Below are positions 7,451 through 16,318 of a stretch of 64,000 nt of DNA, one piece after another (the stretch's first letter is position 1; each line of letters starts with the position of its first letter). Origin of the DNA: an uncultured Spirochaetaceae bacterium (GTDB lineage: Bacteria; Spirochaetota; Spirochaetia; Sphaerochaetales; Sphaerochaetaceae); assembly GCA_900321635.1 (NCBI GenBank), contig ONWV01000006.1, positions 1-64,000 of the forward strand, written 5' to 3'. The translations under genes were made by a program, and so were the position numbers. The notes beneath the pieces were generated by a model. The model had not been told where the DNA came from. It searched no databases and saw nothing but the letters and a program-made list of their open reading frames with translations.

Positions 7451-9460
7451 TCAGGCGTCAATCTGCGCGTAAGTCGCATTTTCTTCGATAAAGAGCCTTC
7501 TGGGCTCAACCTCTTCTCCCATCAGCATGGAGAACACGTGGTCCGCTTCAACAGCGTCTGAAAGATTGACCTTTCCGATGAATCTGGTTTCCGGATTCAT
7601 GGTTGTCTCCCAAAGCTGCTCGGGGTTCATTTCACCAAGACCTTTGTAGCGCTGGATCTTCACGTTCTTGGAATCGGACTCATCCTCGTTGTGATCTGAA
7701 AGGATTTTGGCCTTGTCATCATCGTTGAATGCGTAGTAGTCCTTGCCCTTGATTGTGATCTTGTAAAGCGGCGGCATGGCGAAATAGACATAGCCGGCAT
7801 CGATCAGCGGTCTCATATATCTGAAGAAGAATGTCAGAAGAAGTGTTCTGATATGGGATCCGTCGACATCGGCATCGGCCATGATGATGACCTTGTGGTA
7901 TCTGGCCCTACTTACATCGAAGTTGGCTCCAAGTCCTGCGCCGATAGAATCGATGACAGGCTGAAGCTTGTCGTTGCCCTCGACCTTGTCCTCTCTGGTT
8001 TTCTCGACGTTGAGCATCTTTCCCCAGAGCGGGAGGATTGCCTGAATCCTTCTGTCGCGGCCCTGCTTGGCGCTGCCTCCTGCGGAATCTCCCTCAACGA
8101 TGAAAATTTCGCACTGTGCAGGGTCTTTTTCGGAGCAGGGTGCAAGTTTACCCGGCAGACTCACAGAAGTCTTCTTACGGGCGTTCTCGCGTGCCTTCTT
8201 GGCAGCAATTCTTGCCTTGGAGGAGGCGACGGTCTTCTCCAGAAGGACCATGATCTGGTCAGGATGCTCGTCAAAGTAGTCATTCAGCTTCTGATAGACA
8301 AAGCTGTAGACGATTCCCTGAACGTAGGAGTTACCGAGCTTCATCTTGGTCTGACCTTCGAACTGAGGATTGGTGATCTTTACCGAAATGACAGCTGAAA
8401 GTCCCTCGCGGACATCGGAGTTGAAACCTTCCTTGAAGTCCTCGGACTCAAAGAACGCCTCGGCGCTCTTATTCTTTCCGACCATTTCCTTCATATGTAT
8501 CTGAAGCTGGTTCTTGAAAGCTGCAACAAGGCCGCTTGTGAATCCGATCAGATGCTTTCCGCCTTCTCGTGTGTTGATGTTGTTGGCAAATGAATGGATG
8601 TTCTCATCAAAACGGTCGTTGTACTGCAGCGAGAACTCGACAATAGCCTCTCCGTTGTCGTTGGACCTTTCTCCGCAATAGTAGAGAGGCTCAGTTCCCT
8701 CGGGGATGACCTTCTTGTTCTCGTTCACGTAGGAGACAAAGTCCTTGATTCCGCCTTCGAAGTGGAAAACCTTCTCCTCAGGCTCCTCAGCACGCTTGTC
8801 AATTGCGGTGATTGTGACGCCCTTGTTGAGAAACGCAAGTTCCCTGAAGCGCTCGCAAAGAACACCGAAATTGAAGTTGTCAGTCTCCATGATGGATGTG
8901 TCGGGATGGAACTTGATTGTGGTTCCTGTTCTGTCCGTGCTGCCGATCTTCTTGACAGGCTCCACAGGCTCACCAAAGTGATACTCCTGCATATACAGGT
9001 CGGGAGTTCTGTGAACCGTTGCAATCAGATGGTCGGAGAGGGCGTTTACAACGCTGACACCTACACCGTGAAGTCCTCCTGACACCTTGTATGCGCCGCC
9101 GTTGAACTTTCCTCCTGCATGCAGGTGGCACAGGGCGACCTCAAGTGTGCTGATTCCTTCTGTGGGGTGGATGTCAACGGGGATTCCTCTTCCGTTGTCT
9201 TCCACGGTGACGTAGTTTCCTTCTTCGATGGTCACCTTTATCGTGTCGCAGTAGCCAGCTACCGCTTCATCAATTGAGTTGTCAACCACCTCATAGACCA
9301 GATGGTGCAGTCCGTCAGGTCCGGTTGATCCGATGTACATACCCGGCCTGACACGTACCGCCTCAAGACCCTTGAGAACCTGAATGTTCTCTCCGGTGTA
9401 CTTGGCTGAAGTGTGGGCGAGGCTGCTCATCTGCTCTTCGTTCATTACTTCTTCTTCCAT
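7451..9460 (-). CDS. gyrB: DNA gyrase subunit B
   Basis: The ATPase subunit of gyrase, 669 residues. The GHKL ATPase domain shows EVVDNSIDEA, DNGRGIPVDIH and GGLHGVGVSVVNALS. The TOPRIM domain shows the catalytic EGDSAGG and the metal-binding DADVDGSHIRTLLL. The usual C-terminus FIEENA is present. The length is slightly longer than that of the shortest GyrB proteins. The first ATG at 9460 has an AAGGAA site, and a second ATG lies five codons inside. The gene is divergent from dnaA across 155 bases, with a good promoter in that gap. Confidence 0.97.
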   Translation of the reverse strand: MEEEVMNEEQMSSLAHTSAKYTGENIQVLKGLEAVRVRPGMYIGSTGPDGLHHLVYEVVDNSIDEAVAGYCDTIKVTIEEGNYVTVEDNGRGIPVDIHPTEGISTLEVALCHLHAGGKFNGGAYKVSGGLHGVGVSVVNALSDHLIATVHRTPDLYMQEYHFGEPVEPVKKIGSTDRTGTTIKFHPDTSIMETDNFNFGVLCERFRELAFLNKGVTITAIDKRAEEPEEKVFHFEGGIKDFVSYVNENKKVIPEGTEPLYYCGERSNDNGEAIVEFSLQYNDRFDENIHSFANNINTREGGKHLIGFTSGLVAAFKNQLQIHMKEMVGKNKSAEAFFESEDFKEGFNSDVREGLSAVISVKITNPQFEGQTKMKLGNSYVQGIVYSFVYQKLNDYFDEHPDQIMVLLEKTVASSKARIAAKKARENARKKTSVSLPGKLAPCSEKDPAQCEIFIVEGDSAGGSAKQGRDRRIQAILPLWGKMLNVEKTREDKVEGNDKLQPVIDSIGAGLGANFDVSRARYHKVIIMADADVDGSHIRTLLLTFFFRYMRPLIDAGYVYFAMPPLYKITIKGKDYYAFNDDDKAKILSDHNEDESDSKNVKIQRYKGLGEMNPEQLWETTMNPETRFIGKVNLSDAVEADHVFSMLMGEEVEPRRLFIEENATYAQIDA

Positions 9461-9497
9461 AGATATTCCTTCTACTTTATATAGTAAAACATGAAAG

Positions 9498-9526
9498 ATT
9501 ATATATTATTAAATAATAATGGGCAA
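9498..9526 (-). promoter_or_regulatory. Predicted promoter of gyrB-gyrA
   Basis: On the minus strand TTGCCC (9526-9521) is followed after exactly 17 bases by a perfect TATAAT (9503-9498). The spacer is almost wholly A and T. This places the start of transcription about 30 bases before the gyrB start codon. Confidence 0.75.
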
Positions 9527-9551
9527 CACATCAGCTAAAAAACGTTCACCC

Positions 9552-9580
9552 TTGAAAACAGAGGTTTTCAGTTATAGAAT
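9552..9580 (+). promoter_or_regulatory. Predicted dnaA promoter with an embedded inverted repeat
   Basis: TTGAAA (9552-9557) and TAGAAT (9575-9580) are separated by 17 bases. An inverted repeat, TGAAAAC-AGAG-GTTTTCA (9553-9570), covers the -35 element and spacer and could be an operator. A TTG at 9580 that would extend the dnaA frame lies inside this promoter and is unlikely to be the start. Confidence 0.6.
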
Positions 9581-9615
9581 TGACCATTGAACGCACTAAA
9601 GAGGAGTACGCGATT

Positions 9616-11004
9616 ATGAAGGAAGGCCTTTGGGAAGAAACGCTTGATAAAATCAGGGAAAATATGCCCGAAAACGAATTCTCTTCATGGTTCGGCCGTC
9701 TTGTTTTCGGAAAGGAAGAAGACGGAAAGATTACTCTCTACGTTCCCTCTGCGTTTGTCCGTGACAGGTTCGAAACAACATACAAAAGCCAGATCGAAAG
9801 CATACTCAGAACACTCGGAGATGACTCATACAGCATTGCTTTTGAAATAAAAAAGAATGCTCAAAATCAGCAGATATCTAAAAAACCTGAAGAAAAGCCT
9901 AAAACTGAGCCATCGAATCAGACTCCTGAGCCAAAGGCACAGAAGGCATCAAAAGCATCTGCAGACGACCTCATGTTCAACCCTGCCTATACGTTCGAAT
10001 CATTCATTCCAGGCGACAACAGCAGCTTCGCATACAGCGCCTGCATGGCCATTGCCAAGAATCCGGGATCCGCGTACAACCCATGTCTTTTATACGGAGG
10101 CGTAGGTCTTGGAAAGACACACCTTATTCAGAGCATCGGAAACTACATCAGAAAGAACACAAAGCTCAAGGTCGTCTATGTCACTGCGGAAAATTTCACG
10201 AATGAATACATCCAGTCGCTGAATGATAAGAACCCTCAGCAGTTCAAGAACAAATACAGAAAGGTGTCGGTTCTTCTTATAGATGATATTCATTTCCTCC
10301 AGAAGAAAGAGGGAATCCAGAACGAGCTATTCAATACCTTCAATGATCTTTATGACACGGGCCGTCAGATTGTGTTCACATGCGATCGCCCGGTTGAGGA
10401 GCTTAAGGATATCTCCGACAGACTCAGAAGCAGGTTCGAAAGGGGACTTAACATAGACCTTCTTCCTCCTAACTATGAAACCAGAGTTGCCATTCTCAGA
10501 AAGAAGTGCGAGGAAAAGAACGTAGAGTTCAGCAACGAGGTTATAGAGTACATAGCTTCAAACATCTCAAGCAACGTCAGAGCTTTGGAATCATGCCTTA
10601 CAAAGCTTATTGCATACAGCGAGCTTCTACATAAGGACATCTCATTAGAGACGGCCAAGGAGCAGCTTAGGCACATAATCAGCTCCAACAATGACACAAG
10701 CGGAATATCAATTGATCTTGTAGTTAAGGTCGTTGCATCTTACTTCGGCGTGACTCCTGCGGACATAAAGGGAAAAAACAAAAACCAGTCCGTTGTTCTT
10801 CCAAGACAGGTTGCAATGTTCCTTTGCAGAAAGATGACTGATTTCTCTACAACCGAGATAGGTACAGAGTTCGGCGGAAAGAACCATACCACAGTCATGT
10901 ACAACGTCCAGAAAATCGAAGCCAGGCTCAAATCAAGCGAAAAAGAAATCAATACTCTCATTGAGAAACTTGAGTCACAGATAAAGCTTGAATCCAAAAA
11001 ATAA
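9616..11004 (+). CDS. dnaA: Chromosomal replication initiator DnaA
   Basis: DnaA binds TTATNCACA boxes at oriC and melts the origin. I place the start at the ATG at 9616 (MKEGLWEETLDKI), which has a GAGGAG site nine bases upstream and gives 462 residues. Domain I holds the usual WF helix and is followed by a short Pro/Lys-rich linker. The AAA+ domain has Walker A YGGVGLGKTH, Walker B LLIDDIHFLQ and the arginine-finger box RLRSRFERG. Domain IV carries the DnaA signature (LPRQVAMFLCRKMT, then FGGKNHTTVMYNV). It heads the plus-strand cluster dnaA-dnaN-recF. Confidence 0.97.
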   Translation: MKEGLWEETLDKIRENMPENEFSSWFGRLVFGKEEDGKITLYVPSAFVRDRFETTYKSQIESILRTLGDDSYSIAFEIKKNAQNQQISKKPEEKPKTEPSNQTPEPKAQKASKASADDLMFNPAYTFESFIPGDNSSFAYSACMAIAKNPGSAYNPCLLYGGVGLGKTHLIQSIGNYIRKNTKLKVVYVTAENFTNEYIQSLNDKNPQQFKNKYRKVSVLLIDDIHFLQKKEGIQNELFNTFNDLYDTGRQIVFTCDRPVEELKDISDRLRSRFERGLNIDLLPPNYETRVAILRKKCEEKNVEFSNEVIEYIASNISSNVRALESCLTKLIAYSELLHKDISLETAKEQLRHIISSNNDTSGISIDLVVKVVASYFGVTPADIKGKNKNQSVVLPRQVAMFLCRKMTDFSTTEIGTEFGGKNHTTVMYNVQKIEARLKSSEKEINTLIEKLESQIKLESKK

Positions 11005-11243
11005 AACCTGTTCATAAGCTGTGTATAAACAGCATTTTCTTCAATTGTGTCTGTAGATAGTTTTTCTTTTTCAACAGGCGATGAAATCTATGCACAGATT
11101 ACTGACAACAATTCTTGTATTTTGTTGCTAATATCGCTTATGCAGGCAAAGAATTACTGGTTTATAGACATTTTTCGTGCTATTATTATTATGATTAGAT
11201 AGATTATTCCAATTTATATTAATCACCTAACAGGAGCCGCATA
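11005..11243. other. dnaA-dnaN intergenic region with DnaA boxes; candidate oriC
   Basis: This 239-base gap holds one perfect DnaA box on the minus strand (TTATACACA, 11020-11028) and one box with a single mismatch (CTATGCACA, 11088-11096). The stretch at 11160-11225 is very rich in A and T. It also holds a likely dnaN promoter, TAGACA (11165-11170) and TATTAT (11187-11192), 16 bases apart. Its position between dnaA and dnaN and the divergence of gyrB from dnaA nearby fit an origin. The number of strong boxes is low, so part of the origin may lie elsewhere. Confidence 0.5.
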
Positions 11244-12347
11244 ATGAAATTTGTCTGCAATAAGAACAACATCCTCAAAGAGCTGTCAAACGCACTTGAT
11301 TTCACATCTCAGAGAAACACACTTGCCGTATATGCCAATGTCTGTCTTTTGCTTGAAGGAAATAATCTGACAATCAAGGCAACAGACCAGAAAATGAGCT
11401 ATGTCTCAGAAATGACAGTAGATGGTCTTGAAGACGGAAGTACAACAGTTGTCTGCGACAAATTCCTCAATATAATAAAGAACCTTCCTGATTCAAACAT
11501 TGTTTTCGAGGATTCAGATGATAAGATCAGAATCAATCCTGAAGGAACTTCAATTGAATTCAAACTCAGAACAATAGAGGCTTCTGCATTCCCGAGTCTT
11601 GTATTCGGAGATGAGTCAGGATATTTCAGAGTATCCCAGAAAGATTTCACAGACATGATAGGTCAGGTAATCTTTGCAGTAAGTGATGATGAGTCAAAAT
11701 ATGCAATGAACGGTGCTCTTCTTGAAAAAGACGGAAGCGGTCTTGTCATGGTAGGAACAGACGGAAGAAGACTTTCCTATATCAACAGACAGATCGGTTC
11801 TGAGATTCCTGATTTCCCAAAGGCTACTATTCCAAGCAGATTCCTCAATCTGATTAAGAAACTTTCCGTAGGAGAGGGTGATTTTGAGATCAACGTAGGA
11901 AGCAACACAATCTCACTGAGATTCGGAAGCTGCACAATCTCATCTTCTCTTATCAAGAATGACTTTCCTGCCTATAAGCGTGTCATTCCTGAAAGTCAGT
12001 CAAAGGTTTGTATCGTAAACATCAATACCTTAAGTGATGCACTTAAGAGAGTCTCGCTTCTTGTAGAGAACAAGTTCAAGAAGATTATTCTTGAGTTCAA
12101 TGAAAACAAACTGACTGTCTACTGTGATGAAAGTGAAGTAGGTGCAGGACGTGAAGAGATTGATTGTAAGTATGAAGGTGAGAGCCAGAGATGTGCAATG
12201 AACTATACATATCTTCTCAGCCCGCTCAAGGTGATGGACGGTGAAGAAGCAAGGATAGAGTTCAGCGAACCTGGTCGTCCTTTCACAGTCAAATCCGAGC
12301 CTGAGAGAGACTATCTGCATGTGATAATGCCGATGAATCTTAACTGA
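11244..12347 (+). CDS. dnaN: DNA polymerase III beta subunit (sliding clamp)
   Basis: The ring-shaped clamp that tethers DNA polymerase III and repair proteins to DNA. The 367 residues match the family length and its three similar domains. Conserved stretches include KATDQKMSYVSE in domain I, the central TDGRRLSY motif, and the C-terminal VIMPMNL that forms part of the protein-binding pocket. The ATG follows a CAGGAG site. The polymerase alpha subunit it serves is encoded at 60 kb. It is followed after four bases by recF. Confidence 0.96.
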   Translation: MKFVCNKNNILKELSNALDFTSQRNTLAVYANVCLLLEGNNLTIKATDQKMSYVSEMTVDGLEDGSTTVVCDKFLNIIKNLPDSNIVFEDSDDKIRINPEGTSIEFKLRTIEASAFPSLVFGDESGYFRVSQKDFTDMIGQVIFAVSDDESKYAMNGALLEKDGSGLVMVGTDGRRLSYINRQIGSEIPDFPKATIPSRFLNLIKKLSVGEGDFEINVGSNTISLRFGSCTISSSLIKNDFPAYKRVIPESQSKVCIVNINTLSDALKRVSLLVENKFKKIILEFNENKLTVYCDESEVGAGREEIDCKYEGESQRCAMNYTYLLSPLKVMDGEEARIEFSEPGRPFTVKSEPERDYLHVIMPMNLN

Positions 12348-12351
12348 CATA

Positions 12352-13449
12352 ATGTTGGTAAAAAGGATTGTCCTTGACGGTTTCAGAAACATCAGGGACA
12401 GGCAGATTGATACTTCAGCAAAACAGGTAATACTCACCGGAGAAAACGGACAGGGAAAGACAAACCTCCTTGAGGCTGTCTATATGCTCTGTTACGGAAC
12501 ATCCTTCAGAACACAGAACATAAGGGATATCATCAGTCATGGAAAAGACATGATGTATCTCAGCTCCATATTCGAAGATTCCCAGGGTCTTGAACGAAAG
12601 GCAGAACTATCCTTTTCAGAAGGAAAAAAACAGATAAAACTTGACGGTAAGGAAGTAAGAGATAGAAAAGAGCTTATCTACTGTCTTCCGTGCATTGTAT
12701 TTTCACATGATGATATTGAGTTTGTAAGGGGAGAACCTGAAAACAGAAGGCGCTTCTTTGACCAGACAATGACAATGTATGATCCTGTTTTCTTTGATGA
12801 TCTCAGAAAATACAAACTAGTTCTGAAACAGAGAAACGCTGCAATCAAAGACCAGAGAACAGAACTTCTGGATATCTATGATGAAAAACTTGCTTCATAC
12901 GGATTTCAGATAATGAAGTCCAGAAGAGCCGTTGCCACATCTTTTTCTGCTATTTTTCCCGATATCTACAATGCAGTTTCCCAGGAGGACAGGGGAATAG
13001 AAATAAACTACAGACCTTCCTGGAATGAGGAACTGGGAATAGAGGGAATAATCGAGAAGCTCTTCAATCAGAGGGACGTGGATCTTAAGATGAACACCAC
13101 CACAAGCGGACCTCACAGAGACAGATTCCTTATCAGTGACAGAAACGGACTTTTCACATCATCGGCCTCAACCGGACAGATGAGACTTGCCTCTCTTGTG
13201 TTCAGATCCGCCCAGGCATCCTTTTACAGACAGAAGACAGGACAGAATCCTATATTCTTAATAGACGATGTCCTACTTGAGCTTGATTCGCAGAAAAGAG
13301 CAAGGTATTTATCATATTTAGGACATTATAATCAGGCCTTCTTTACATTCCTTCCTGAAGAAAAATACTTCGGAAGCATGTTTGAACTTGAAGGTTCACA
13401 GACTTTGATGTACACAGTAACAGAGGGGTCTTTCCATGGCAAAAACTGA
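12352..13449 (+). CDS. recF: DNA replication and repair protein RecF
   Basis: An SMC-like ATPase that helps RecO and RecR load RecA at single-strand gaps. The 365-residue protein has Walker A GENGQGKTNLLEA near residue 30, the ABC-type signature STGQMRLASLV, and Walker B FLIDDVLLELD. Length is normal. It starts four bases after the dnaN stop with no clear ribosome site of its own, which suggests coupling to dnaN. Its end overlaps the next gene by 14 bases. Confidence 0.95.
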   Translation: MLVKRIVLDGFRNIRDRQIDTSAKQVILTGENGQGKTNLLEAVYMLCYGTSFRTQNIRDIISHGKDMMYLSSIFEDSQGLERKAELSFSEGKKQIKLDGKEVRDRKELIYCLPCIVFSHDDIEFVRGEPENRRRFFDQTMTMYDPVFFDDLRKYKLVLKQRNAAIKDQRTELLDIYDEKLASYGFQIMKSRRAVATSFSAIFPDIYNAVSQEDRGIEINYRPSWNEELGIEGIIEKLFNQRDVDLKMNTTTSGPHRDRFLISDRNGLFTSSASTGQMRLASLVFRSAQASFYRQKTGQNPIFLIDDVLLELDSQKRARYLSYLGHYNQAFFTFLPEEKYFGSMFELEGSQTLMYTVTEGSFHGKN

Positions 13450-13789
13450 TTATAAGAAGAAGGATAATTACAAAGCCTTGGCTGCAGAAGACCCTGTGTC
13501 AGGAGAAGTCTTTCTTGATCAGGTCCTAGATAGATTCAACATAGATCTTAAGGACCCGATAAATCAGATTGTGATCCGTTGGAAGGATTTTGCTGGAAGC
13601 GCAATTGCAGAGCATACGGTATGCGAACGCTATAAGGACGGAGTTCTTTATCTGATATGCGACCATCCGTCCAGAGCATCATACATCAGGATGAACAGCT
13701 GTGAGATAATCAAAAAGATTACCGGAGTTTTCCCTGAACTTGATTTGAAGAAAATAGTTACGCGCGTTAAAACCAGGCGCACCACTTGA
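13436..13789 (+). CDS. DUF721 / DciA-like protein
   Basis: A basic 117-residue protein of the DUF721 family, which often lies after recF in bacteria. The folded core (about 30-115) has IVIRWKDFAGSAIAEHT and a YLICDHPSRASYIRMN strand-helix stretch typical of the family. Members called DciA act as ancestral loaders of the replicative helicase DnaB in bacteria that lack DnaC or DnaI, so such a role is plausible. It overlaps recF by 14 bases. Its stop codon lies inside the -35 element of the rpmH promoter. Confidence 0.8.
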   Translation: MAKTDYKKKDNYKALAAEDPVSGEVFLDQVLDRFNIDLKDPINQIVIRWKDFAGSAIAEHTVCERYKDGVLYLICDHPSRASYIRMNSCEIIKKITGVFPELDLKKIVTRVKTRRTT

Positions 13790-13814
13790 CGAATAAAAGC
13801 ATTAAATCTATACT
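13786..13814 (+). promoter_or_regulatory. Strong predicted promoter of rpmH-rnpA
   Basis: TTGACG (13786-13791) and TATACT (13809-13814) are exactly 17 bases apart, a near-consensus sigma-70 promoter. It starts within the stop codon of the upstream gene and would give a leader of about 60 bases before rpmH. Confidence 0.8.
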
Positions 13815-13881
13815 CAATTGCTCAGGTATACCCTGACTAAAACGAAAATCCCGCTTTAAGCGATTAAATGGAGAATAAACC

Positions 13882-14049
13882 ATGAGTTACAAAGGCAAGA
13901 GAACCTACCAGCCAAGTAAAGTCAAGAGAAACAGAAAGTTTGGATTCAGAGCCCGCATGGCAACAAAGGGCGGACGCCTCGTTCTGGCAAGAAGAAGAGC
14001 TAAGGGCAGACACAGTCTCACAGTCTCTGATGAGAAGAAGCCTTACTAA
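13882..14049 (+). CDS. rpmH: 50S ribosomal protein L34
   Basis: A 55-residue, very basic protein with the L34 signature: [20 protein letters not shown], then [15 protein letters not shown]. It is a little longer than the usual 44-50 residues because of a short C-terminal tail ([12 protein letters not shown]). The ATG has a GGAG site about seven bases upstream. The 3' end overlaps rnpA by 20 bases, a familiar arrangement for this pair. Confidence 0.97.
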   Translation: MSYKGKRTYQPSKVKRNRKFGFRARMATKGGRLVLARRRAKGRHSLTVSDEKKPY

Positions 14050-14383
14050 GAACCAGATAATCAGAAAAAAAGCAGATATTGACAATGTGATGAAAGCAGG
14101 AAAAAGACAGTCTCTTTCCTGCTTTAAGTTGTCTGTAGCGAAGAATGATCTTCCTTACAGCAGGCTCATTGTGATACCTGTAAGACACTATGGAAATTCA
14201 GTCCAGAGAAACCGCATCCGCCGCCAGATAAAAGAAATCTGGAGGACAAATCAGGAGAGGATTCAGCGTGGACTGGATTTTGCTGTCGTTGTGTACCCGT
14301 CTGACGGCAGCGCCATGACGTTTGAAGAAAAGAAGACTCTGATACTCAATCTTATAGAGAGAAGCGGCTCACTCGTGGGCTGA
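14030..14383 (+). CDS. rnpA: Ribonuclease P protein component
   Basis: The protein subunit that helps the RNase P RNA mature the 5' ends of tRNAs. I start it at the ATG at 14030, inside the end of rpmH, which gives 117 residues, the usual size. The frame stays open further upstream, but that extension would run through rpmH and has no family similarity. The RNR motif ([15 protein letters not shown]) and the preceding [10 protein letters not shown] are diagnostic. A GATGAGAAG stretch gives only a weak ribosome site, so translation is probably coupled to rpmH. Confidence 0.94.
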   Translation: MRRSLTKNQIIRKKADIDNVMKAGKRQSLSCFKLSVAKNDLPYSRLIVIPVRHYGNSVQRNRIRRQIKEIWRTNQERIQRGLDFAVVVYPSDGSAMTFEEKKTLILNLIERSGSLVG

Positions 14384-14438
14384 TTCTTCTTTTTTACGGA
14401 CGTCTCATTTCTGTTTATCTAACGATCAGGAGTAAAGT

Positions 14439-16304
14439 ATGGAAAAGAAAACTGTCCTAGCCATAATTCTTATTACCTTAGTGCTCACCGTCAGCATGGT
14501 GCTCCAGGGAACGATGTTCACAAACAACACCGCTGCCACAGCCACTGCTGAAACAGAGCAGACTCAGAGCACACCGGTTTCAGAAACGGATGCTTCCAAG
14601 CAGGATGCGGTCATAGAGAGAAAGGCAATTGCCTCAAGCTCCTCAGCCGTGAAGTCTGTGGAAAAATTCTCATATGAGACCGATCTGTACGAAATCACCT
14701 TCGATCCCGTCGGAGCAAGCATCTATTCCATGAAGATGAGAGAGCACGCCGATGCGGACGGAGACCACGTAGACCTGATTTTCAAGGGAGAAAACGGTCA
14801 CAACGCATTTCTCATGTACTGGGGAGATGATTTTGCAAACCCGATACTTGATGCCTTCTCCTATACCATCGATGGCAAGAAGGTCATTTTCAGCAATGAC
14901 TACACAGGCGCAAGCGGAGAGAAGTTCACTGTCATAAAGACATTCGAGTTCAAAGACGGTGAGTATCTGTTCGCTGTAACGGTGGACATTGTCGGAGATG
15001 AGACTTTCAAGGGTCTTTCCACAGACTATGCATACACACTTGCCTTTGAGCCTCAGGTCGGACCTTCATTCACACAGATGAAGAACAACGCCTACGACTA
15101 CAGGCGTGTCTATATCGATGCATACAACAACAAGGGAAAGCTCAAGCGTTCCACAATCAAGTATTCATCAGCCGGAGATTTCTACACAACAGCCCATCTC
15201 AAGTGGATGAGCCTGACAGGAAAGTACTTCACAATCGTAGCTTATCCGCAGGACAACACAATTGCCTACAAGTACTCTGCAGTGAGAAGTTCCACATCTG
15301 ATGTGGTGCAGACAGACAGTCTCTATGTCTCAAGACCCGGCACCGCCTCAAGCACAAGCGACACGATCTACTTCTATGCAGGACCTCAGCTGAAGAAGTA
15401 CCTGGGTTCCTACTACAGCGGTATGGACAATGCCTGGAAGCTCAGCAACACAAACCTTGATCAGGCTATGGAAGGCGGTTCGATGTTCGGATGGCTTGAG
15501 AACATCCTCAAGTGGGCACTGACCCTCCTTTACAAGATTGTTCCGAACTACGGAATCGGAATCATTCTGCTGACAATCATCATCAAGATTCTGCTCTGGC
15601 CGCTTTCAAAGAAGAGCGCTTCCTCAACAGCCAAGATGGGAGCTCTTCAGCCTAAGATGCAGGAACTTCAGGCAAAGTACAAGGACAACCCGCAGAAGCT
15701 CAATCAGGAGACAGCTGCACTGTACAAGGAAGCAGGCGTCAGCCCGCTCGGCGGATGTCTTCCTATGCTCCTCCAGTTCCCGATCCTCATTGCAATGTAC
15801 GGACTTCTGAACAAGCACTTCGAGCTTCGCGGTGCAATGTTCATCCCGGGATGGATTCCGGATCTGTCTGTTCCTGAGACAATCGCCACACTGGGCTTCA
15901 ACCTTCCGCTTTTAGGAAACGAGATTCACCTTCTTCCGATTCTCTACACCGTGAGTATGATTTTCTCGATGAAGATCACACAGACACAGTCAAGCGGTGC
16001 TCAGAACGGCGGAATGATGAAATTCATGACATATGGAATGCCGATTCTGTTCTTCTTCATCCTGTACAGCGCACCTTCCGGACTGCTTTTGTACTGGTCA
16101 GCACAGAACGCTCTGTCCATGATCCAGCAGTTCTACACCAACAGGAAGCTTAAAAAGAACCCGAACAGCATGGAGAAACCCAAGGCACAGACGGAGGAAA
16201 AGGTTCCTGAGGCAGTGAGAAAGTATCAGGAAAAGCTCAAGAGACTTGAGGAAGAAAAGGCCAGACTTGCAAAAGAGCAGGCCAAGGGAAAAAAGAAAAA
16301 GTAA
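14439..16304 (+). CDS. yidC: Membrane protein insertase YidC
   Basis: YidC inserts and folds inner-membrane proteins, with or without SecYEG. The 621 residues follow the Gram-negative layout. There is an N-terminal membrane anchor (VLAIILITLVLTVSMVL), a large periplasmic beta-sandwich domain (about 70-320), then the conserved 60KD_IMP core with five membrane segments. The core includes the LLWPLSKKSASSTAKMGALQ hydrophilic arm region and GGCLPMLLQFPILIAMYGLL. The C-terminus is a lysine-rich tail that may touch the ribosome. The ATG has an AGGAG site. It lies between rnpA and jag in the common order. Confidence 0.97.
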   Translation: MEKKTVLAIILITLVLTVSMVLQGTMFTNNTAATATAETEQTQSTPVSETDASKQDAVIERKAIASSSSAVKSVEKFSYETDLYEITFDPVGASIYSMKMREHADADGDHVDLIFKGENGHNAFLMYWGDDFANPILDAFSYTIDGKKVIFSNDYTGASGEKFTVIKTFEFKDGEYLFAVTVDIVGDETFKGLSTDYAYTLAFEPQVGPSFTQMKNNAYDYRRVYIDAYNNKGKLKRSTIKYSSAGDFYTTAHLKWMSLTGKYFTIVAYPQDNTIAYKYSAVRSSTSDVVQTDSLYVSRPGTASSTSDTIYFYAGPQLKKYLGSYYSGMDNAWKLSNTNLDQAMEGGSMFGWLENILKWALTLLYKIVPNYGIGIILLTIIIKILLWPLSKKSASSTAKMGALQPKMQELQAKYKDNPQKLNQETAALYKEAGVSPLGGCLPMLLQFPILIAMYGLLNKHFELRGAMFIPGWIPDLSVPETIATLGFNLPLLGNEIHLLPILYTVSMIFSMKITQTQSSGAQNGGMMKFMTYGMPILFFFILYSAPSGLLLYWSAQNALSMIQQFYTNRKLKKNPNSMEKPKAQTEEKVPEAVRKYQEKLKRLEEEKARLAKEQAKGKKKK

Positions 16305-16318
16305 TCAGGGGTTTATAT

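Noticed and set aside
9580-9615. TTG start that adds 12 codons to dnaA
   Set aside because: The TTG lies inside the predicted -10 element. The ATG at 9616 has a GAGGAG site and gives the usual DnaA N-terminus.
13940-14029. Upstream extension of rnpA through rpmH
   Set aside because: The extra 30 residues are a frame-shifted reading of rpmH and show no RNase P protein similarity.
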